From NCBI GenBank assembly GCA_023145435.1, contig JAGLDS010000010.1, positions 1-63,250 on the forward strand: DNA of 63,250 bases. Reading direction: 5' to 3'. This document shows positions 18,644 to 27,301 of this stretch, one piece after another (position 1 is the stretch's first letter; each line of letters starts with the position of its first letter). The position numbers were made by a program, and so were the translations under genes. The stretch is from Clostridiales bacterium (GTDB taxonomy: Bacteria > Bacillota > Clostridia > DUPQ01). The notes under the pieces are model-generated. The model saw only the letters and a list, made by a program, of their open reading frames with translations. It made no database searches and was not told the DNA's origin.

Positions 18644-19270
18644 ATGGCAAGATATACAGGCGCAGTTTGTAGACAATGCAGACGTGAAGGCGAAAAATTA
18701 TTCTTAAAAGGTGACAGATGTTATACCGATAAATGTGCAATGGTCAGAAGACCTTATGCTCCGGGACAACATGGTCAGCGTAGAAAGAAAATGAGTGAAT
18801 ACGGTATTCAGCTTCGTGAAAAGCAAAAAGCTAGAAGATATTATGGCGTATTAGAATCTCAATTTAGAAAATATTTCAAGATGGCTAACAGAAAAAAAGG
18901 TGTAACAGGAGAAAACTTGTTACAAGTTCTTGAAAGTAGACTTGATAATGTGGTATGTAGATTTGGATTAGCTAACTCACGACCAGAAGCAAGGCAGCTT
19001 GTTAAACATGGACATTTTCTCGTGAATGGTAAAAAAGTTGATATTCCATCATATTTAGTTAAAGCTAATGATGTGATTTCAATTAAAGAAAAAAGTAAGA
19101 ATTCAGCAAAATTTAAAGAGCTAGCAGAATTAGCTGCAAGTAAAAACATACCTGGATTCCTAGAATTTGACAAAACCAGTTTAGAAGGTAAAGTGCTTGG
19201 TGTATGTGACAGAGAAGATGTTGGACTTGAATTAGAAGAACATTTAATTGTTGAATTATACTCCAAATAA
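18644..19270 (+). CDS. rpsD: 30S ribosomal protein S4, zinc type
   Basis: A 208-residue protein with four Cys in the first 35 residues (CRQC, then C27 and C32), as in the zinc-binding form. The S4 RNA-binding domain covers [18 protein letters not shown] and onward. S4 starts 30S assembly and may regulate this operon. CGGAGGT is upstream. Confidence 0.97.
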   Translation: MARYTGAVCRQCRREGEKLFLKGDRCYTDKCAMVRRPYAPGQHGQRRKKMSEYGIQLREKQKARRYYGVLESQFRKYFKMANRKKGVTGENLLQVLESRLDNVVCRFGLANSRPEARQLVKHGHFLVNGKKVDIPSYLVKANDVISIKEKSKNSAKFKELAELAASKNIPGFLEFDKTSLEGKVLGVCDREDVGLELEEHLIVELYSK

Positions 19271-19306
19271 ACGAATGTTGAAATGTTACAAAGGAGGGTA
19301 TGAAAA

Positions 19307-20254
19307 TTGATCGAAATAGAAAAACCTAGAATTGAGTGTATTGAAGTCAGTGAAGATAATTCCTATGGTAAATTTGTTGTAGAACCACTTGAAAGAGGAT
19401 ATGGTATTACATTAGGAAATTCATTACGAAGACTACTATTATCATCTTTGCCAGGAGCAGCCGCCACAGCTATAAAAATAGAAGGCGTACTACATGAATT
19501 TTCAACCATTGCTGGAATTAAAGAAGATGTGACAGAAATCATTCTTAATATTAAAGAATTACGACTACAGTCTTTTTCAGATGAAGATAAAACTATTTTT
19601 ATTAATGTTGAAAATGGTGGAGAAGTTACAGGTGCTGATATTCAAACAGACGCAGATGTGATTGTATTAAATAAGGATCTTCATATTGCTACTGTAGAAG
19701 AAAATGCAAGTTTCTACATGGAAATTACTGTTTCCAGAGGTAGAGGGTATGATTCTGCAGAAAAAAATAAAAGTGAAGATATGCCAATTGGTGTAATTCC
19801 AATTGACTCTATCTACACACCTGTTAAAAGAGTTGTTTACAAAGTAGAAGATACTCGGGTTGGACAGGTAACAGACTTTGACAGATTAGTACTTGAAGTG
19901 TATACAGATAAAAGTATTACACCAGTAGAAGCTGTCAGTTTATCAGCAAAAATCATGAGCGAACATCTGAATTTATTTATTGAATTATCAGAGAGAGCAA
20001 AAAATGCTGAAATAATGGTTGAAAAAGAAGATGATGAAAAAGAAAAAATCTTAGAAACAACCATTGAAGAATTGGATTTAACTGTTAGATCTTATAATTG
20101 TCTTAAACGAGCAAGTATTAATACTGTTGAAGATTTAACTAACAAAACACCAGAAGAAATGATGAAAGTCAGAAATTTAGGTAAAAAATCATTAGAAGAA
20201 GTAATTAACAAACTAAATGCTATGGAACTTTCATTCAGAACATCTGAAGAATAG
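19307..20254 (+). CDS. rpoA: RNA polymerase alpha subunit
   Basis: A 315-residue protein. The N-terminal dimerisation domain contains [20 protein letters not shown], and the C-terminal domain ends with [15 protein letters not shown], the DNA- and activator-binding part. It starts at TTG 19307, nine bases after AAGGAGGG. An ATG at 19300 is out of frame. Confidence 0.96.
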   Translation: MIEIEKPRIECIEVSEDNSYGKFVVEPLERGYGITLGNSLRRLLLSSLPGAAATAIKIEGVLHEFSTIAGIKEDVTEIILNIKELRLQSFSDEDKTIFINVENGGEVTGADIQTDADVIVLNKDLHIATVEENASFYMEITVSRGRGYDSAEKNKSEDMPIGVIPIDSIYTPVKRVVYKVEDTRVGQVTDFDRLVLEVYTDKSITPVEAVSLSAKIMSEHLNLFIELSERAKNAEIMVEKEDDEKEKILETTIEELDLTVRSYNCLKRASINTVEDLTNKTPEEMMKVRNLGKKSLEEVINKLNAMELSFRTSEE

Positions 20255-20273
20255 TAAATAGGAGGCAAAGAAT

Positions 20274-20783
20274 ATGGCGTCACACAGAAAACTAGGGCGA
20301 CCTACTAATCAGAGAATATCAATACTAAGAAACCTTGTTACAGCTCTTCTTCAGAATGGCAAAATAAAAACCACTGAAATGAGAGCAAAAGAAGTTAGTA
20401 AGATTGCTGAGAAGCTTATTAGTTCAGCTGTTAAAGAATGTGATAATTTCACATCAAAACAGGTAACTAAATCTAAAGCGAAAATTGATGATAAAGGTAA
20501 AAAAGTTACTGTTTCAAAAGAAAGTAAAAATGGCAATACCTATCAAGTAGTACAAAGAGAAGAAACTACTGAAATGGTTGCTGTTGATTCAGCTTCTAGA
20601 CTGAATGCTAGACGAAAAGCAATGAAATGGATTAACAAAACTAAAGATGAAGCAATTGTTAATAAACTTTTTGATGAAATTGCACCAAAGTATAAAGAGC
20701 GAAATGGTGGATACACTAGAATTTATAAGCTTGGACCCAGAAGAGGGGACGCAGCTGAAATGGCAATTTTAGAACTTGTATAA
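20274..20783 (+). CDS. rplQ: 50S ribosomal protein L17 (long form)
   Basis: A 169-residue protein. The N-terminal [23 protein letters not shown] and the C-terminal [21 protein letters not shown] are conserved. Between them an insert of about 50 residues makes it longer than the 120-130 of many bacteria; Clostridia commonly have such an insert. It is the last gene of the cluster, followed by a terminator. Confidence 0.96.
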   Translation: MASHRKLGRPTNQRISILRNLVTALLQNGKIKTTEMRAKEVSKIAEKLISSAVKECDNFTSKQVTKSKAKIDDKGKKVTVSKESKNGNTYQVVQREETTEMVAVDSASRLNARRKAMKWINKTKDEAIVNKLFDEIAPKYKERNGGYTRIYKLGPRRGDAAEMAILELV

Positions 20784-20790
20784 CTTATTA

Positions 20791-20815
20791 AGCCCTCAAT
20801 AGAGGGCTTTTTTTT
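20791..20815 (+). terminator. Terminator after rplQ
   Basis: AGCCCTC (20791-20797) pairs with GAGGGCT (20802-20808) around a four-base loop and runs into a tract of eight T. It closes the ribosomal cluster only a few bases before the ecfA1 Shine-Dalgarno, so ecf expression depends on read-through or an unseen promoter. Confidence 0.92.
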
Positions 20816-20821
20816 AAAGAG

Positions 20822-21670
20822 GTGAAATCTATCGATTCTCTAATCAAGACTAATGATGTTTCTTATGTCTATTTAAATAGTATAAATCCAATAAAAGCTG
20901 TTAATAAAATTTCTTTGTCCATTAAGCAAGGGGAATATATTGCTATGCTTGGAAGAAATGGTTCTGGCAAGTCTACTTTTGCACGTCTTTTAAACGCATT
21001 ATTATTACCAAGTGAAGGTGAAGTAATTGTGCTTTCAAAAAATGCTGCAAATGAGGATGATTTGTGGTTTATTAGAAAAAGAGTTGGTATGATATTTCAA
21101 AATCCTGATAATCAAATTATTGGAACAACAGTTGAAGAAGATATTGCCTTTGGACCAGAAAATTTAGGGGTTATTCAGCAAGAAATAAAAAGCAGGGTAA
21201 CACAAGCATTAACTGATGTGGGAATATTAGATTTGCGTGAAAGAGCCCCTCATATGCTATCAGGTGGGCAAAAGCAAAAAGTAGGAATTGCAGCTATATT
21301 AGCTATGCATCCTATGTGTATAATAATGGATGAATCTACATCTATGCTTGATCCATTAGGGAGAGAAGAGTTATTAAAGGTAGTTAGCATATTAAACAAG
21401 AAAGAAAAAATAACTATTATTAACATAACACACCACATGGAAGAAGCGACTTTTGCAAATAGAGTAATAATAATTGATAATGGAAAAATTGTAGAAGATG
21501 GTACTCCTGCCGAGGTGTTCACAGATGTGGATAAAATCACAAAGATTGGGCTTGATGTTCCTCAAGTAACATTGTTACTTCATAAATTAAAAAAAGCAGG
21601 GTATTTAAAAAAAGTTGATGCTATTACTGTAAAACAAGCTTATGAAAGGATTGTACAAATTCTTGAATAA
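20822..21670 (+). CDS. ecfA1: ECF transporter ATPase EcfA1
   Basis: A 282-residue ABC ATPase. Walker A is GRNGSGKST near 47-55, the Q-loop is FQNPDNQI, the signature is LSGGQKQ, and Walker B is CIIMDEST. It powers vitamin uptake with EcfA2 and EcfT, probably for several S components including FolT. The start is uncertain: GTG 20822 touches the Shine-Dalgarno AAAGAGG, but no other ATG, GTG or TTG lies between it and the conserved N terminus. It overlaps or abuts ecfA2. Confidence 0.93.
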   Translation: MKSIDSLIKTNDVSYVYLNSINPIKAVNKISLSIKQGEYIAMLGRNGSGKSTFARLLNALLLPSEGEVIVLSKNAANEDDLWFIRKRVGMIFQNPDNQIIGTTVEEDIAFGPENLGVIQQEIKSRVTQALTDVGILDLRERAPHMLSGGQKQKVGIAAILAMHPMCIIMDESTSMLDPLGREELLKVVSILNKKEKITIINITHHMEEATFANRVIIIDNGKIVEDGTPAEVFTDVDKITKIGLDVPQVTLLLHKLKKAGYLKKVDAITVKQAYERIVQILE

Positions 21671-22520
21671 TATAATTACTTTATCAAATGTTTCATATTC
21701 ATATAATAAGGGAACACCATTGGAAAAAAAGGCCCTTAATCAAGTATTCTTATCAATAGATAAAGGAGAGTTTGTTGCAATTATTGGGCATACAGGTAGT
21801 GGAAAATCAACGTTAATTCAGCATATGAATGGTTTGATAAAACCTGACAAAGGTTCAATTATAATTGATGGACAAGATACAAAAGGCAAAGGATTAAAAG
21901 AACTTAGAAAAAAAGTTGGTATTGTTTTTCAATATCCAGAACATCAATTATTTGAAGAAACTGTTTATAAAGATATTGAGTTTGGATTACTTAAACATAG
22001 TATTCCCAAAGACGAGAGAAAGAAACGAATCAAAGAAATTGCAACTATATTAGAATTATCAGATGACATTTTATTAAAATCTCCATATGAATTATCAGGT
22101 GGGCAAAAAAGAAGGGCAGCTATTGCTGGTATATTAGTTTTACAACCAGAAATTTTAGTATTAGATGAACCTGTTGCAGGATTAGATCCAGCAGGATGTA
22201 AAGAGTTATTTAATATTGTAAGACAATTACACCTTATTAAGAAAATAACGGTTATTTTAGTGTCACATAGCATGGAAATCGTTGCTGATTATGCAGATAG
22301 AATAATAGTTATGGATAGAGGTCAAATAAAAATGGATGGTCTTGTTGATGAGATATTTTCTAGAGAAGATGAATTGAGAGCCATAAATTTATCAGTACCA
22401 CAGATTGCTAAATTGATGCAACTACTGAATCAATTAGATAGTACAATTAATTCAAAAATCTTTACTGTTGATAAAGCATATGATGAAATTTTGAAGAAAG
22501 TGAAGAAAAACCATGATTAA
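21663..22520 (+). CDS. ecfA2: ECF transporter ATPase EcfA2
   Basis: A 285-residue ABC ATPase. Walker A is GHTGSGKST, the Q-loop is FQYPEHQLFE, the signature is LSGGQKRR and Walker B is ILVLDEP. The first residues around SNVSYSYNKGTPLEKKAL match EcfA2 proteins. The TTG at 21663 is proposed as start because it gives the usual short N terminus. An ATG at 21642 deeper in ecfA1 is the alternative. It pairs with EcfA1 as an asymmetric ATPase dimer. Confidence 0.92.
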   Translation: MNNIITLSNVSYSYNKGTPLEKKALNQVFLSIDKGEFVAIIGHTGSGKSTLIQHMNGLIKPDKGSIIIDGQDTKGKGLKELRKKVGIVFQYPEHQLFEETVYKDIEFGLLKHSIPKDERKKRIKEIATILELSDDILLKSPYELSGGQKRRAAIAGILVLQPEILVLDEPVAGLDPAGCKELFNIVRQLHLIKKITVILVSHSMEIVADYADRIIVMDRGQIKMDGLVDEIFSREDELRAINLSVPQIAKLMQLLNQLDSTINSKIFTVDKAYDEILKKVKKNHD

Positions 22521-23313
22521 AGATATTACATTAGGTCAATATTTACCAGGTAATTCAATTATTCATAGATTAGATCCACGAACTAAATTATTAATGACTG
22601 TTAGTTTCATGATGGTTTTATTTATCTTAAATAGTATTTTATCACTAATCATATCAATGGTTATTGTTCTGAGTTGTTATCATATAGCTGGAATTTCATA
22701 TAAATACGCATTTAAAGGTATAAAACCTGTATTATATGTTATTGTTTTCACAGTGATTTTAAATGTGTTTTTCACAAGTGGAGCACCTCTTTTGGTATGG
22801 AAGTTTATTACTATTTCTAAAGAAGGGGTTAATTCTGCAATTTTGGTTTCATTACGCGTTCTTACATTAATTACATCGGCATCAATTATGACTTATACAA
22901 CTACACCAATTATGTTAACTGATGCCATAGAAAAACTTTTTAAACCACTTAAAAAAATAAAAGTTCCAGTACATGAAATGGCTATGATGATGACTATTGC
23001 ATTACGATTTATTCCCACATTAATTGATGAGACAGATAAAATCATGAAAGCACAGGCTGCAAGAGGCGCAGATATTGGTACAGGTAATATAATACAGCGT
23101 GCCAAAAGTTTTATTCCAATTCTTGTTCCTTTATTTATTAGTTCATTTAAGAGAGCTGATGATTTAGCAATTGCCATGGAATCACGTTGCTATAGAGGTG
23201 GTGAAGGTCGAACTTCAATGAGAGTATTAAAATTTACTAATAAAGATTTATTTGCTTTTATTGCTTTTGTTTTATTTACTATTATATTATTTGTATTACA
23301 GTTCTTTATCTAA
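22513..23313 (+). CDS. ecfT: ECF transporter T component EcfT
   Basis: A 266-residue membrane protein with five to six helices. The N-terminal LGQYLPGNSIIHRLDPRTKLL is the family signature, and the coupling-helix motif appears as QAARGADI near 178-185. It links the ATPases to interchangeable S components. It overlaps ecfA2 by 8 bases and converges with the next minus-strand gene, overlapping it by 18 bases. Confidence 0.93.
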   Translation: MIKDITLGQYLPGNSIIHRLDPRTKLLMTVSFMMVLFILNSILSLIISMVIVLSCYHIAGISYKYAFKGIKPVLYVIVFTVILNVFFTSGAPLLVWKFITISKEGVNSAILVSLRVLTLITSASIMTYTTTPIMLTDAIEKLFKPLKKIKVPVHEMAMMMTIALRFIPTLIDETDKIMKAQAARGADIGTGNIIQRAKSFIPILVPLFISSFKRADDLAIAMESRCYRGGEGRTSMRVLKFTNKDLFAFIAFVLFTIILFVLQFFI

Positions 23314-25200
23314 AGAACGATACTTATTTATTAATGAAGATAAATCCTCTGGATATCCAGTATAATACCCTTGAATATAGTCTACATCATTATGAGTAAT
23401 ATTTTTATACTGTTCTTCATTTTCAATTCCTTTTGCCACAATTTTAGAATCAAAAATATTTATTGTTGAAAGAATACCTGATAAAATTTGTTTATCAATT
23501 TGGCTGTTTTGAGCTAAATATACAAAGCTTCGCCCAATTTTTACTGTGTCAAACGATAGTTCTCTTAGAATCTGTATTGCAGATAATTCAATTCCAAAAT
23601 TATCCAGAGAAATCATAATTTTCTCATGCTGTAACATTTCTAGTTTTTCAATAACTACATCACTTTTCTGAGAAATTATACTTTCGCTAATTTCAAGTTC
23701 AACTTGTGAATTTTTTAGATTGTATTTTCTTATTGTATCAATTAAAAATTCCACATATCCGATACTAAGCAATTCACAACTTGAGGTATTAATTGAAATA
23801 CTATATTCTCTATTATGAGCAAGTTGTAATTTATTTATAGAATAGCATGCTCTATCAATTACATACCTTCCTAAGTTTTCAAAATAGCCAATACTCTCTG
23901 CAATCGGGATAAATTCTGAAGGTGGAATATAACCTAATATGGGATGTTTCCACCTAAGAAAAGCTTCGAATCCCACTGGGATTGGGTTTTTTGCTATAAA
24001 GTAAGGTTGAAGATGAATAGAAAATTCGCTTTCAATATCACTGGTTTTTAAATACTCCTCAATTTTAACTTTACGTTCAAAGTTTATGTACATATCCTTT
24101 TCATAATACATATAATTAGTACCATATGTTTTTTTTGATTGGTACATTACAATGTCTGCACATTTTAAAATGGTGCTCATGTCTTTAGCATCTTCTGGGT
24201 ATTTTGCTATTCCAATACTAGCATTAATTTTAGTAGTAATTTTTGATAATTTGTAAGTTTTTTTTAGTATTTTTATAAACGATGTAAAAAACTCATCACA
24301 TTCTTTTGCACTGTGACCTATGAGAACTAAAACAAATTCATCTCCTCCTATACGACCACAGTAAGCATTTTTACCAGTTATGCCAAGTGATAATTGGTTT
24401 GCAAAGGCTATTAGTATTTCATCACCAATTAAATGACCATGGGTATCATTAATAAGTTTAAAACCATCTAAATCAATGAATGCAATATGGAAAGAAACTT
24501 TTTTTGAGATTAAGTTACTAATGTTTTTGAGTACAGACGCACGGTTAGGTAAACCTGTTAGTTTATCGTTATATGCTAAAAACTCATTTTGCTCTTTTTC
24601 AATGTGAATTTTTTTAATTACACGACGCAGATTATTTTCGTGTTCCATAACAGTTCCAATAATTATGGTAGCAAAGATAGTGGTAATAGGTATAGTTGAA
24701 AGAACTTGTAAAGTTAACGTTTTTATATCTTCTTTTGGGAGAGGTATTATAAAAAATATGGACACACATATAATTGATAATAATACTCCATAAAATGAAA
24801 AATACAAGAAATCTCGTTTTGTTTCACTTTTAAAGAAACTTAGAAAAATACCAAAAGCACCACTTAGAATAATACCAATAATATTAGCTAAGACGCCCAC
24901 ACCACCTAAATACATTGTAAATAGTGATGATGTTATTATTGTAATGATTCCACTAATTGGTCCACCTAAGAAACCTGAGAATGAGATTATTATATATCTA
25001 GCATCATACATCACTTCATCAGTAAATACATTTGAAAGATGCATAGAAAAAATAGCTATCATTGAAAAGAAAATACCAAAAATAACGTTTTTAATTGATT
25101 GTTTAATTGAGAGTTTGTTAGATATAATGATAACAAATAATATTAACATGGTAAACATTGAGATGTTTTCAATAAATTCTAAAAAAATAGTAAAATCCAT
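23296..25200 (-). CDS. Membrane GGDEF protein with a degenerate EAL domain
   Basis: A 634-residue protein. Residues 1-185 form about six hydrophobic helices resembling the 5TM LytS/YhcK-type input domain. The GGDEF domain follows, with intact GGDEF at 285-289 and metal residue D243, so diguanylate cyclase activity is plausible. The inhibitory RxxD site is absent. The EAL domain from about 390 is eroded: EAF replaces EAL at 412-414, the DDFG loop is D533-N-F-G, KID is K554-I-G, and AEG is AKG at 589-591. c-di-GMP hydrolysis is therefore unlikely. An extended -10 (TGATATACT) lies at 25231-25239 on this strand. Confidence 0.88.
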   Translation of the reverse strand: MDFTIFLEFIENISMFTMLILFVIIISNKLSIKQSIKNVIFGIFFSMIAIFSMHLSNVFTDEVMYDARYIIISFSGFLGGPISGIITIITSSLFTMYLGGVGVLANIIGIILSGAFGIFLSFFKSETKRDFLYFSFYGVLLSIICVSIFFIIPLPKEDIKTLTLQVLSTIPITTIFATIIIGTVMEHENNLRRVIKKIHIEKEQNEFLAYNDKLTGLPNRASVLKNISNLISKKVSFHIAFIDLDGFKLINDTHGHLIGDEILIAFANQLSLGITGKNAYCGRIGGDEFVLVLIGHSAKECDEFFTSFIKILKKTYKLSKITTKINASIGIAKYPEDAKDMSTILKCADIVMYQSKKTYGTNYMYYEKDMYINFERKVKIEEYLKTSDIESEFSIHLQPYFIAKNPIPVGFEAFLRWKHPILGYIPPSEFIPIAESIGYFENLGRYVIDRACYSINKLQLAHNREYSISINTSSCELLSIGYVEFLIDTIRKYNLKNSQVELEISESIISQKSDVVIEKLEMLQHEKIMISLDNFGIELSAIQILRELSFDTVKIGRSFVYLAQNSQIDKQILSGILSTINIFDSKIVAKGIENEEQYKNITHNDVDYIQGYYTGYPEDLSSLINKYRSLDKEL

Positions 25201-25260
25201 AATTTTCCTAACTTATAATTTACTGTATTTAGTATATCATATATATATAAATAATATACA

Positions 25261-25290
25261 TTGACATGAGATAAAAAATATTTATATAAT
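25261..25290 (+). promoter_or_regulatory. Promoter of the URO-D/ROK operon
   Basis: TTGACA (25261-25266) and TATAAT (25285-25290) are 18 bases apart, 30 bases before the next start codon. Confidence 0.7.
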
Positions 25291-25319
25291 ACATTAGTAT
25301 TAATAATAAGGGGGAGAGT

Positions 25320-26333
25320 ATGTCGAGAAAACTGGTATACCAAACTTTAGCTTTTGAGAACCCTAAAAGATTACCAAGAGATTTGTGGGCACTTCCTTGG
25401 GCTAATATAAATTATCCATCACAACTTTTAAAAATAAAAAATGATTTTCCATCAGATATTAAATCTGCTTCTGGATTTACTAAAAAAAGCTTAGTTGAAC
25501 TAGGTGATAGTTGTGAGGTTGGAACATATACTGATCCATGGGGTTGTGAATTTATTAATATTCAACAAGGAATGATTGGTGAAGTAAGAAATCCATTAAT
25601 AATTGATGATGATTGGGAAGACTTATCATCAATTCATTTTCCATTTGAGTGGTTTGATATAGATGTTGATCAGGTTAATGCTTATTGTAAATCACATGAT
25701 CAGTTTATTTTGTCAGGTTTTTGTGCTAGGCCTTTTGAACGTTTACAATTTTTAAGGGGAACAGAGAATCTATATATTGATTTAATTACAAAGCCTGAAA
25801 AAATGATGGGTTTTATAAAAAAATTACATAACTTTAATATGGATTTATTAGAAAAGTGGGCTCAAACAGATGTGGATGCTTTATTCATGATGGATGACTG
25901 GGGTGCACAAAACAATCTATTAATAAACCCTATAACGTGGGTTGAAATGTTTAAACCCATGTATAAAGATTATTGCGATATTGCTAAAGCTTATGGTAAA
26001 AAGATGTTTATGCATAGTGATGGAAACATTTTAAAAATTTATCCTCATTTAATTGAAATTGGAGTAGATGCAATAAATTCACAAGTTTTCTGTATGGGTC
26101 TAGAGGAATTAAGCAAATTCAAAGGGCAGATTACTTTCTGGGGAGAAATGGACAGGCAACATATCTTAGTTAACGGTTCAATAGATGATGTTAAAAAAGC
26201 AGTAATAGATAGTAAAGAATATTTATATGATAATGGAGGTGTAATTGCACAGTGCGAATTTGGCGCAGGTGCAAAACCTGAAAATGTTTACCAAATGTTT
26301 AAAATGTGGGATGAACTTTTTAAAAAGGAGTAA
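25320..26333 (+). CDS. URO-D superfamily protein (methyltransferase-like), paralogue 2
   Basis: A 337-residue TIM-barrel protein of the URO-D/MtaA superfamily. It carries H232-S-D234-G where MtaA-type methyltransferases have His-x-Cys-Gly, and C312 near the C terminus where these enzymes have their last zinc ligand (followed by PENV). This is the paralogue most like a zinc-type methyltransferase. No corrinoid protein is encoded nearby, so the methyl donor and acceptor are unknown. GGGGGAGAG precedes the ATG. Two ROK-family genes follow within 12 bases each. Confidence 0.8.
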   Translation: MSRKLVYQTLAFENPKRLPRDLWALPWANINYPSQLLKIKNDFPSDIKSASGFTKKSLVELGDSCEVGTYTDPWGCEFINIQQGMIGEVRNPLIIDDDWEDLSSIHFPFEWFDIDVDQVNAYCKSHDQFILSGFCARPFERLQFLRGTENLYIDLITKPEKMMGFIKKLHNFNMDLLEKWAQTDVDALFMMDDWGAQNNLLINPITWVEMFKPMYKDYCDIAKAYGKKMFMHSDGNILKIYPHLIEIGVDAINSQVFCMGLEELSKFKGQITFWGEMDRQHILVNGSIDDVKKAVIDSKEYLYDNGGVIAQCEFGAGAKPENVYQMFKMWDELFKKE

Positions 26334-26336
26334 TAA

Positions 26337-27290
26337 ATGTTATATATAGGGGTAGATTTAGGTGGAATGTCCATTAAAGCTGGTATTATTGATAAACAAG
26401 GAACAATTTTAAGTAAGGATAAAGTACCAACAAATGTTAATAGGCATTATTCTGATATAATTCTTGATATGGCAAATTTAATAAAAAAGTTATTAAAAGA
26501 AACTCAAAATACTATTGATGATGTTTTAGGAATTGGTATAGGATCACCTGGTACACCTGATAGCAAAAGTGGTGTGCTGATTTTCTCAAACAATTTACAT
26601 TTTTACAATGTACCAATAAGAGAAGAATTACAACGTTATTTTTCTGTTCCTATTTATCTTGAAAATGATGCTAATGTAGCAGCATTGGCAGAAAGTGAAT
26701 TTGGTGCTTCCAAAAATGTAGAAAATTCAGTAATGATTACCTTAGGAACTGGAATAGGTGGTGGAATTATAATTAATAATCGTATTTATGGAGGATTTAA
26801 TTCTGCTGCTTCAGAATTAGGACATATGATTATCGTTCATGATGGCATTTTATGTTCTTGTGGACAAAAGGGGTGCTTTGAAAAATATGCTTCTGCATCT
26901 GCATTAATAAGCCAAACAATAAAAGGAGCTAAAGAAAATCCAAAATCATTAATTAATGAAATAATAAATCACGATTATACAAAAATCAATGCAAAAACTG
27001 TTTTTGCTGCTAAAAAAGCAGGAGATAAAACAGCTGAAAATATTATTACAACCTATATTGGATATTTAAGTTCAGGAATTATAAATATTGTTGATATTTT
27101 ATTTCCAGAATATATTGTAATTGGTGGTGGATTAGGTAATGAAGGAGAAAATCTAATAGCTCCACTTAGAAAAATTGTCAGTGAAACTGCATATTCTAGC
27201 CATGGATTGAGAGAAACCACTATATTGCCAGCAAAGATGGGAAATGATGCAGGGATTATTGGCGCAGCAATGTTAGTAAAGCAACAATAA
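26337..27290 (+). CDS. ROK family sugar kinase (glucokinase-like)
   Basis: A 317-residue ASKHA-fold kinase. The phosphate loop GVDLGGMSIKAGI is at the N terminus, the second loop is TLGTGIGGGIIIN near 136-148, and the zinc motif CSCGQKGCFEKYAS lies near 180. These mark a catalytic ROK kinase rather than a repressor, since no HTH domain is present. Glucose, mannose or N-acetyl sugars are typical substrates. It starts 3 bases after the URO-D-like gene. Confidence 0.88.
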   Translation: MLYIGVDLGGMSIKAGIIDKQGTILSKDKVPTNVNRHYSDIILDMANLIKKLLKETQNTIDDVLGIGIGSPGTPDSKSGVLIFSNNLHFYNVPIREELQRYFSVPIYLENDANVAALAESEFGASKNVENSVMITLGTGIGGGIIINNRIYGGFNSAASELGHMIIVHDGILCSCGQKGCFEKYASASALISQTIKGAKENPKSLINEIINHDYTKINAKTVFAAKKAGDKTAENIITTYIGYLSSGIINIVDILFPEYIVIGGGLGNEGENLIAPLRKIVSETAYSSHGLRETTILPAKMGNDAGIIGAAMLVKQQ

Positions 27291-27301
27291 GGAGTTTTAA
27301 A

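Noticed and set aside
24944-25264. 106-codon plus-strand frame over the GGDEF gene start
   Set aside because: It is antisense to the membrane domain of a well-supported gene and has no ribosome site.
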